In this document: piece after piece, positions 23,900 to 28,688 of the stretch
Layout: each line of letters opens with the position of its first letter
Position numbering within the stretch: the stretch's first letter is position 1
Source of the DNA: JACKII01 sp041687435
GTDB taxonomy: Bacteria; Pseudomonadota; Alphaproteobacteria; Bin95
Direction: 5' to 3'
Length of the DNA: 28,688 nucleotides
NCBI GenBank assembly: GCA_041687435.1
Contig: JAWLBX010000033.1
Coordinates: forward strand, 1 to 28,688
Notes under the pieces: model-generated
The model's input: the letters and a program-made list of their open reading frames with translations, nothing else
Database searches by the model: none
What the model was told of the DNA's origin: nothing
Position numbers and translations under genes: made by a program

Positions 23900-25222
23900 T
23901 CACGCGCGACCGCGCAACATGGCGTTGTAGGTGGCCTTTAGGGCTACCTCCTTCATCAGCCAGCTGATCCAAAGTTCTTCCAGCGGCGCGATGATGCCCG
24001 GAAAGGAGGGCGTCAGGTTGTTGTTGTAGTCGAACTCTACCAGCATGGCGCGGCCGACCTTGGTGATCAGAGGGCAGGACGTGTAGCCGTTGTAGGTCTC
24101 CGTCGGTTCGGTTCCAGTGATCGCCGCCACAAGACCGTCCTCCACCACGGGAAGCTGCCATTTCACGCTGGCAGCGGTTTTCCCCTTTGGAACCCCTGCC
24201 ACGTCGCCAAGCGCCCAAACTTCAGGGTGGCGCAGGTGGCGCAAGGTATATGGGTCGCACTCGACCCATCCCTGATCCGTCCACCTATCCGGCCAGGAAA
24301 GCCCCGACTGGCGAATAACATCGGGCGCGCGTTGTGGCGGGATGACATGGATATAATCGTAACCCAACTCTCGTTCGCCATCAGGTGTGTCGAACCATGC
24401 CCGTTTCGCGCCGGGGTCGATTGCCTTCAGCACATGCGAATACGCGGTGGCGATTTCCCGGTCGCCAAACAGCATGCGGACCTTTTCCGAGACAATGGGC
24501 ACGCCGAAAAGCGCATTGTCGTGGGCCGCGTATGTGATTTCCATCTTGCCGCGATTGCCAGCGCGACGGGCGATATCATCGATCAGGAAGGTATGCTTGA
24601 GCGGCGCGCCGGCGCATTTCATCTCGGTCGCCGGACGCGTGAATAGGCCGACGCCGCCGTCCTCGGTGAATTTCGAGGCCGCGGCCCAGGTGCGCATTGC
24701 GTAGTCCGGACCAGCGTAAAGCGCGCCGACCCCGTTTTTGCCAACCAGATCGAGGGAAAAGCCATCGATTGCCGCATGATCGAGCAACAGGCCGGGCGCC
24801 ACCACGAGATAATCGTAGTCCAACACTTGGCCGCCCGCGGCCTTGACCGTCTTCGCTACCGGATCGATTGCTATGGCTGCTTCGGGAATCAGCGTAACCC
24901 CGGCGGGCAGCCAGTCGGTGGTCTTAGAGACCACATAATCAGCCGGCTTCAGTCCGGTCGCGACTAGCGATAGGCCGGGCTGATAGATGTGGTCCGTCCG
25001 CGAATCCAGGACTGTGACCCTGGCGCCGTCAAGCCGACGCGTTAAGCGGTTGGCAAGGGAGGCTCCGCCGGCTCCGGCGCCGACGATAACGATATGAGCC
25101 TTGGCCTCGACTTGCGCCCGCGCCGCCTTGCCGATGCTGGTTGCGGTCAGCGCGGCCCCTCCCGCGGTGAGGCTGAGGAAGGCGCGTCGGGTCGTCGTCG
25201 CCGTATGTTTTGAATTCCCCAT
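23900..25222 (-). CDS. Tat-exported sulfide:quinone-oxidoreductase-like FAD flavoprotein
   Basis: The 440-residue protein begins with a twin-arginine signal (TTRRAFLSLTAGGAALTA, Arg12-Arg13), so it is exported folded with its FAD. FAD motifs are IVGAGAGG (about 46-53) and ALGDVAG (337-343), and the HIYQPGLSLVATG segment is typical of SQR and flavocytochrome c sulfide dehydrogenase. Two cysteines, Cys203 (MKCAGAP) and Cys383 (YTSCPL), sit where the catalytic pair of SQR lies. It probably oxidises sulfide or a related sulfur compound and hands electrons to quinone or cytochrome. I chose the ATG at 25222 because GGAGAGAG precedes it and a TATAAT lies 30 nt upstream; an ATG at 25237 adds five residues. 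The co-transcribed small membrane protein may anchor it. Confidence 0.9.
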   Translation of the reverse strand: MGNSKHTATTTRRAFLSLTAGGAALTATSIGKAARAQVEAKAHIVIVGAGAGGASLANRLTRRLDGARVTVLDSRTDHIYQPGLSLVATGLKPADYVVSKTTDWLPAGVTLIPEAAIAIDPVAKTVKAAGGQVLDYDYLVVAPGLLLDHAAIDGFSLDLVGKNGVGALYAGPDYAMRTWAAASKFTEDGGVGLFTRPATEMKCAGAPLKHTFLIDDIARRAGNRGKMEITYAAHDNALFGVPIVSEKVRMLFGDREIATAYSHVLKAIDPGAKRAWFDTPDGERELGYDYIHVIPPQRAPDVIRQSGLSWPDRWTDQGWVECDPYTLRHLRHPEVWALGDVAGVPKGKTAASVKWQLPVVEDGLVAAITGTEPTETYNGYTSCPLITKVGRAMLVEFDYNNNLTPSFPGIIAPLEELWISWLMKEVALKATYNAMLRGRA

Positions 25223-25237
25223 TCCTGCTCTCTCCAT

Positions 25238-25440
25238 TTTCCTACGGTTTTATTATATGTTTTATGGAAAATAGCCCAAACAATTGTAAAGATAAAATTC
25301 CAATATTTTTGGATAAAATTGTATTTTCCGAAAATGTTATAGTATCCCGAATTGGAATTATAATAATTTACATAAAATTTTCTTTCATGCCAAAGGAAAA
25401 TTCAGAAACAAGATTCTAAATTTTTGACTGTAATGGCGAT
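25238..25440. other. AT-rich intergenic island with short repeats
   Basis: About 200 bp here are strikingly AT-rich in otherwise GC-rich DNA. ATAAAATT occurs three times (25292-25299, 25313-25320, 25372-25379). AATTCCAAT (25296-25304) and ATTGGAATT (25351-25359) are perfect inverted repeats 46 bp apart. ATTTTC-c-GAAAAT (25323-25335) is a short palindrome. Frames crossing it encode low-complexity Ile/Lys/Phe-rich peptides and look non-coding. It lies directly upstream of the flavoprotein gene and may be a long regulatory region, a bent-DNA element or foreign DNA. Confidence 0.6.
25252..25257 (-). promoter_or_regulatory. Candidate -10 element of the flavoprotein gene
   Basis: A perfect TATAAT reads leftward at 25257-25252, 30 nt before the preferred ATG at 25222. 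The position 17 bp upstream holds only TTTGGG, a poor -35, so an activator may be required. The AT-rich surroundings raise the chance of a random match. Confidence 0.35.
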
Positions 25441-25488
25441 CCGGATAAATTTGAGGAACCAGTGTGCCGATGAAAACTGCGTTTAACA

Positions 25489-25502
25489 TTGATATAAGTC
25501 AA
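25489..25502. promoter_or_regulatory. FNR/FixK/Anr-like box
   Basis: TTGATATAAGTCAA fits the TTGAT-N4-GTCAA form recognised by FixK and Anr proteins. It lies in the non-coding gap, 267 bp upstream of the flavoprotein start. If it acts at the usual -41.5 position on that strand, transcription would begin near 25454 with a leader of about 230 nt through the AT-rich island, but no good -10 is seen there. The role is inferred. Confidence 0.35.
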
Positions 25503-25608
25503 GGTAACGCAGCTGCGGTATTTGTCAGAGATAGGGTGCATCTGCTCTTGCGGGACGCCATCGCAATTTGCCAAACTTTCGATCTCTCACCTTTCCCAGT
25601 CGCCCGTT

Positions 25609-27006
25609 TCAGGATGCCGGCGGGGCCGGTGGTGCCGGCAGTTCACTCGGGCCTTCCGGTGTTACCTGATAGATGGCAAGCGGCGGGCGCATGCGATTAT
25701 CTGGTCCGAAGTCCACCCGACCGGCCCTCGTTTGGAAGCCTTCCGGACGTTGCACGAAGAATGGCGTGACGGGCCGTGCCCGCTCTGCCGCTGCCGTAGC
25801 TGCGATGCGGCCGGCATAATAGCCGAGTACGGCAATGGGGTCCGGCTCCTGCTGATAGGCTGCGCGATAGGCCCGTGCGAATGGCTCCAGTGCCGTTTCG
25901 TTCATGGCGGAAAACCAAGCCTGGTGGAATGAGGGCTCGCGCGCGAGATCTTCCTGCTGCCACAGATTGGTGCCCACCACCTGCGAGAATGGTAGGCCGG
26001 CGTTGTAGAGGTCCAGCATGGAGCCCACTGCAATCAGGTTCTCGTCGCCGAAAGGCAGCAGAACGGCATCGAAATCGTCTGCAGGCGAAGCATCCACCCC
26101 CTCGATCCGGGAAATCACTTCCGCCAGGGCCTGATTGCGGCCGCGACTGATATGCTGGCCATAGACGGATGCCATGCCCAGCAGCATGCGCTGGCGGATG
26201 CTGCCTTCGCCAAAGCGCGCCGCTTCGCTGCGCAGCAATGCCGCCGGGTTATCCGCTTGCCGGACCTGGGATATCAGCCGTGCCTCGTAGGCGCGCCAGT
26301 CGGCCCGGCGGCGGTCATACGCGGTCAATTGCTTCACCTTTTCGGAGATGTTGTTGAAGTCCGTATCCTCGGCAAACGTCGCAGAGCGCACCAGTTGTAT
26401 CTGGCCCCGGGCGGAGAGGGTTTGCGCGGCCTGCAATGCGCGCCGGGTGTAGTCATTGTCCGGGCCGAACACCAACAGCCGGCCCCGGTTGCTGGCTCGC
26501 AGGAATTCCGCCAGCCGGTCAATCTGATCTTCAACGCTCAAGCCCATGACGAAGACATTGTTGCCGGCGAGGTCCGTATCGTTGGTGAAGGTCAAAATCG
26601 GCGTGTTCGAGCCTTGCAATGCCTGGCGCACCGGTCCGACATGGCGGCCGAACAGCGGGCCAACGACCAAGTCCACGCGTTCGCGCGCCGCGCTGCCTGC
26701 TGCGGCAGCGGCGCCCGTGGGCGTTCCCCTCGTATCGAAAGGAACGAGTTCGAACTGGGCTTGTTCGTCCTCGAACAAGGCGATTGCGGTGGCGTTGACG
26801 AGTTGCTGGCCGATCGGCGCATAGTCGCCGGTCAGCGGCGCCAGCACCGCGACCCGCATCGGCCCGGTCGGTGCGGGCTTCTGCGCCTGCGCTGGAGCAG
26901 CCTCGCGCTGTGGGCCGGATTGGCGCACCGCTGCGCCGCCGCAGGCGCTAATCGTCAACGCCAGCGCGAATGCCAAGACCGCGCGGCGCATATACTTCCG
27001 TTCCAT
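25609..27006 (-). CDS. Penicillin-binding-protein-activator-like lipoprotein (periplasmic-binding-protein fold)
   Basis: The 465-residue protein has a signal peptide ending in lipobox I-S-A-C (Cys22) and an Ala/Pro/Gln-rich linker. A type I periplasmic-binding-protein fold of about 370 residues follows, opening with MRVAVLAPLTGDYAPIGQQL. This is the layout of the LppC/LpoA-like family annotated as penicillin-binding protein activators, lipoproteins thought to support peptidoglycan synthesis. The alphaproteobacterial members have not, to my knowledge, been shown to activate PBPs. I chose the ATG at 27006, with AGGGA upstream; the frame runs open to 27702 antisense to the next gene and that part is rejected. 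The C terminus is proline-rich (PAPPAPPAS). It is divergent from a dehydrogenase gene. Confidence 0.88.
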   Translation of the reverse strand: MERKYMRRAVLAFALALTISACGGAAVRQSGPQREAAPAQAQKPAPTGPMRVAVLAPLTGDYAPIGQQLVNATAIALFEDEQAQFELVPFDTRGTPTGAAAAAGSAARERVDLVVGPLFGRHVGPVRQALQGSNTPILTFTNDTDLAGNNVFVMGLSVEDQIDRLAEFLRASNRGRLLVFGPDNDYTRRALQAAQTLSARGQIQLVRSATFAEDTDFNNISEKVKQLTAYDRRRADWRAYEARLISQVRQADNPAALLRSEAARFGEGSIRQRMLLGMASVYGQHISRGRNQALAEVISRIEGVDASPADDFDAVLLPFGDENLIAVGSMLDLYNAGLPFSQVVGTNLWQQEDLAREPSFHQAWFSAMNETALEPFARAYRAAYQQEPDPIAVLGYYAGRIAATAAAERARPVTPFFVQRPEGFQTRAGRVDFGPDNRMRPPLAIYQVTPEGPSELPAPPAPPAS

Positions 27007-27090
27007 GGCATAATCCCTGTTCATCCAAGCCAAGGCAGGATAGGGGATAGGCTGCGGAATCGCTAGACCACGAAATCGGAGGAATGCGCG

Positions 27091-28041
27091 ATGCGGGTTG
27101 CCGTGCTGGATGATTATCAACACGTCGCCATGACCATGGCCGACTGGACGCAATTGCCGAAGGACGTGACCGTGACCTGTTTCACCGATCACGAGCCGAG
27201 ACCCGACGCACTGGCCGAACGCCTCAAAGGCTATGAAATCGTTTGTATCATGCGCGAGCGCACGCCGTTTACCCGGCAGGTGTTCGAAAAACTGCCCGAC
27301 ATGAAATTGCTGATTACGACCGGCATGCGGAACGCCTCCGTCGACATGCAGGCGGCTGCCGATCATGGGGTGACAGTATGCGGCACCGATGGCAGCGGCC
27401 ATCCGACTCCGGAACTGGCGTTTGGCCTGATGCTCTGCCTTGCGCGGAACATCCCGAACGAGAACGCGGCCATGCGCCAGGGTCACTGGCAGTTGCAGGT
27501 AGGGTTGGGCCTGAAAGGGCGGACGCTGGGGCTGCTCGGGCTTGGCAAGCTTGGCAGCCGTGTCGCGAAATATGCACAGGCGTTCGAAATGGACGTGATT
27601 GCCTGGAGTCAGAACCTGACGGCGGAAGCCGCGGCGGAAAAGGGCGTGCGCCGGGTGGAGAAGGACGAACTGTTTCAGCAGTCGGATTTCATCTCCGTGC
27701 ATTTGGTGCTCAGTGACCGGTCGCGTGGCCTCGTTGGCGCTCGGGAACTGGGGCTGATGAAGCGCACGGCCTACATCATCAACACCTCACGCGGACCGAT
27801 CATCGACGAGGATGCGCTGGCCGAGGCGTTGCAGAGCGGTACGATTGCGGGCGCCGGTATCGATACTTACGGCGTGGAGCCGGTGCCGAAAACCAACCCG
27901 TTCCTGGACCTGCCGAACACCGTGCTGACCCCGCACCTGGGCTATGTCACACGGGACACCTACGAAATTTTCTATGGCCAGACGGTCGAGAACATCCTCG
28001 CCTGGCTGAAGGGTGAGCCGGTTCGGGTGATTTCAGCCTAG
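27091..28041 (+). CDS. D-2-hydroxyacid dehydrogenase family protein
   Basis: The 316-residue protein has the NAD-binding motif GLGKLG (150-155), catalytic Arg234 (NTSRGP), Glu263 (GVEP) and His282 (TPHLGY), and a standard length. An ideal GGAGG ribosome site precedes the ATG by 8-9 nt. The residue after the second Rossmann strand region is AWSQN, without an acidic residue, which may favour NADP over NAD. The substrate is unknown; relatives include phosphoglycerate and glyoxylate/hydroxypyruvate enzymes. It is only distantly similar to the dehydrogenase at 22457-23509. The CopD-like gene follows 29 nt later. Confidence 0.93.
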   Translation: MRVAVLDDYQHVAMTMADWTQLPKDVTVTCFTDHEPRPDALAERLKGYEIVCIMRERTPFTRQVFEKLPDMKLLITTGMRNASVDMQAAADHGVTVCGTDGSGHPTPELAFGLMLCLARNIPNENAAMRQGHWQLQVGLGLKGRTLGLLGLGKLGSRVAKYAQAFEMDVIAWSQNLTAEAAAEKGVRRVEKDELFQQSDFISVHLVLSDRSRGLVGARELGLMKRTAYIINTSRGPIIDEDALAEALQSGTIAGAGIDTYGVEPVPKTNPFLDLPNTVLTPHLGYVTRDTYEIFYGQTVENILAWLKGEPVRVISA

Positions 28042-28070
28042 GCACAACCTTAACCTACGGGAACTGCATT

Positions 28071-28529
28071 ATGATCGCACTCATGACCGCTTTGCATGCG
28101 TTGGCCGCCGTTGTCTGGGTCGGTGGCATGTTTTTTGCCTATATGGCGCTGCGTCCCTCGGTTGGCGAATTGCCGCCGCTGGAGCGGGTGGCGCTGTGGG
28201 CCAGGGTATTCGGCAAGTTTTTCCCGTGGGTCTGGCTGTCGGTGTTGGTGCTTCTGGTGAGCGGGTTCTGGATCATTCTGGTGGAGTGGGGCGGCTTTGC
28301 TGCCGCCGGCATGCATACGCATACCATGCTGCTGCTGGGGCTGATCATGATGGCGCTATTCGCGCACCTGTTCTTCGCTCCCTTCCGCCGCCTGAAGGCG
28401 GCGGTGGTGGCGGGGGATACGCCGGTGGCGGCGAAGCAGATTGGCCAAATCCGCCTGATCATCGCCACCAACCTGGCGCTGGGCCTGCTGACCGTCGCGA
28501 TTGGCGCCAGCGGGCGCTATTGGGGATAG
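28071..28529 (+). CDS. CopD-like small membrane protein
   Basis: The 152-residue protein has four hydrophobic helices (about residues 4-26, 50-71, 84-103 and 128-148). It carries the N-terminal HALAAVVWVGGMFFAYMALRP pattern (His9, Trp16, GG) seen in the CopD family of copper-resistance and haem-type four-helix membrane proteins. His82 and His84 at the third helix might bind metal or haem. CopD proteins are linked to copper uptake or tolerance, but short stand-alone members are uncharacterised. It lies 29 nt after the 2-hydroxyacid dehydrogenase gene in the same direction and converges on the CoA-ester lyase. Confidence 0.82.
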   Translation: MIALMTALHALAAVVWVGGMFFAYMALRPSVGELPPLERVALWARVFGKFFPWVWLSVLVLLVSGFWIILVEWGGFAAAGMHTHTMLLLGLIMMALFAHLFFAPFRRLKAAVVAGDTPVAAKQIGQIRLIIATNLALGLLTVAIGASGRYWG

Positions 28530-28532
28530 AAA

Positions 28533-28562
28533 GCGGCGCGGCCGTTAGGCCGATAGCGCCGC
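28533..28562. repeat. GC-rich hairpin between convergent genes
   Basis: GCGGCGC (28533-28539) pairs with GCGCCGC (28556-28562), and inner arms GGCC (28540-28543) and GGCC (28548-28551) close a GTTA loop, leaving a four-base bulge. It spans the stop codon of the minus-strand lyase gene and lies 3 nt past the CopD-like stop. There is no T-tract, so a terminator role for the plus-strand unit is only possible. Confidence 0.35.
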
Positions 28563-28688
28563 GATCGCCTCCGCCAGTGCCACGGTGCGGTGGGCGCCTG
28601 CCACGTGCAGGTTTTCAATCAGCTTGCCGTCCAGAAGCACGACGCCCTGGCCCTTTGCCTCCGCCTCCGCATGGGCGGCAATGATGCG
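28545..28688 (-). CDS. 3' end of a CitE-like CoA-ester lyase (HpcH/HpaI aldolase / citrate lyase family), partial
   Basis: The last 47 residues are visible in one open frame ending in TAA at 28547-28545. The sequence AAHAEAEAKGQGVVLLDGKLIENLHV followed by an Ala-rich helix matches, from family knowledge, the C terminus of CitE-like proteins such as malyl-CoA or citramalyl-CoA lyases. The active-site barrel is outside the window, so the substrate cannot be told. Confidence 0.75.
   Translation of the reverse strand, partial: RIIAAHAEAEAKGQGVVLLDGKLIENLHVAGAHRTVALAEAIAALSA

Noticed and set aside
25210..25419. A 69-codon plus-strand frame in the AT-rich island
   Set aside because: It begins inside the flavoprotein gene on the opposite strand, and its Ile/Lys/Phe-rich composition only reflects the base composition.
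25464..25769. A 101-codon plus-strand frame with a GAGGAA site upstream
   Set aside because: More than half of it is antisense to the lipoprotein gene, no family is recognised, and the FixK-like box lies inside its first codons. The ribosome-site match kept it under consideration.
27007..27702. N-terminal extension of the LpoA-like frame
   Set aside because: It runs antisense through the 2-hydroxyacid dehydrogenase gene, while the lipoprotein signal begins at 27006.

Overview
The window is GC-rich chromosomal DNA, apart from two AT-rich pockets near 3840-4000 and 25240-25440. Gene content points to an alphaproteobacterium, probably Rhodospirillales-like: an FdsGBACD formate dehydrogenase operon, an Lrp/trxB/LysR block, 4-nt ATGA gene overlaps, and a LysR protein with an MDWDKLRIF N terminus. 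This placement is inferred from gene content and protein style only. No rRNA, tRNA, CRISPR array, transposase or phage gene was seen, so the region looks like core and ordinary accessory chromosome.

Layout from left to right. (1) 99-3808, minus: two overlapping ABC exporter half-transporter genes whose motif differences fit a heterodimer with one degenerate ATP site. (2) 3956-4372: a small orphan lipoprotein. (3) 4388-8050: an aldo/keto reductase and an Lrp/AsnC regulator on minus, divergent from trxB and a LysR regulator on plus, which end at a clear terminator. (4) 8275-11381: four small-molecule modifying enzymes, namely a CatB-like O-acyltransferase, an ectoine-hydroxylase-like dioxygenase, a SAM methyltransferase and a P-loop sulfotransferase. 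They lie in two divergent pairs with no backbone-making gene. (5) 11409-18890, minus: zwf (glucose-6-phosphate dehydrogenase) downstream of the complete operon fdsG-fdsB-fdsA-fdhD-fdsD for the molybdenum NAD-dependent formate dehydrogenase. (6) 19190-20766, minus: a MarR regulator and an EmrA/HlyD adaptor gene without an EmrB partner, preceded by a large imperfect palindrome over the promoter. (7) 20922-23509: a TauD/TfdA dioxygenase on minus, divergent from a secreted DUF192 protein and a 2-hydroxyacid dehydrogenase on plus. (8) 23530-25222, minus: a Tat-exported sulfide:quinone-oxidoreductase-like flavoprotein followed by a three-helix membrane protein, behind an AT-rich leader region that also carries an FNR/FixK-like box. 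(9) 25609-28688: a lipoprotein of the penicillin-binding-protein-activator type, a second 2-hydroxyacid dehydrogenase, a CopD-like membrane protein, and the 3' end of a CitE-like CoA-ester lyase that runs off the window.

Functionally the window mixes redox and energy enzymes (formate to NADH, glucose-6-phosphate to NADPH, thioredoxin reductase, sulfide oxidation), efflux (ABC pair, EmrA) and tailoring enzymes. I see no definite new defence or mobile system. The least explained parts are the tailoring quartet, the flavoprotein/membrane-protein pair with its AT-rich leader, and the regulatory palindromes.
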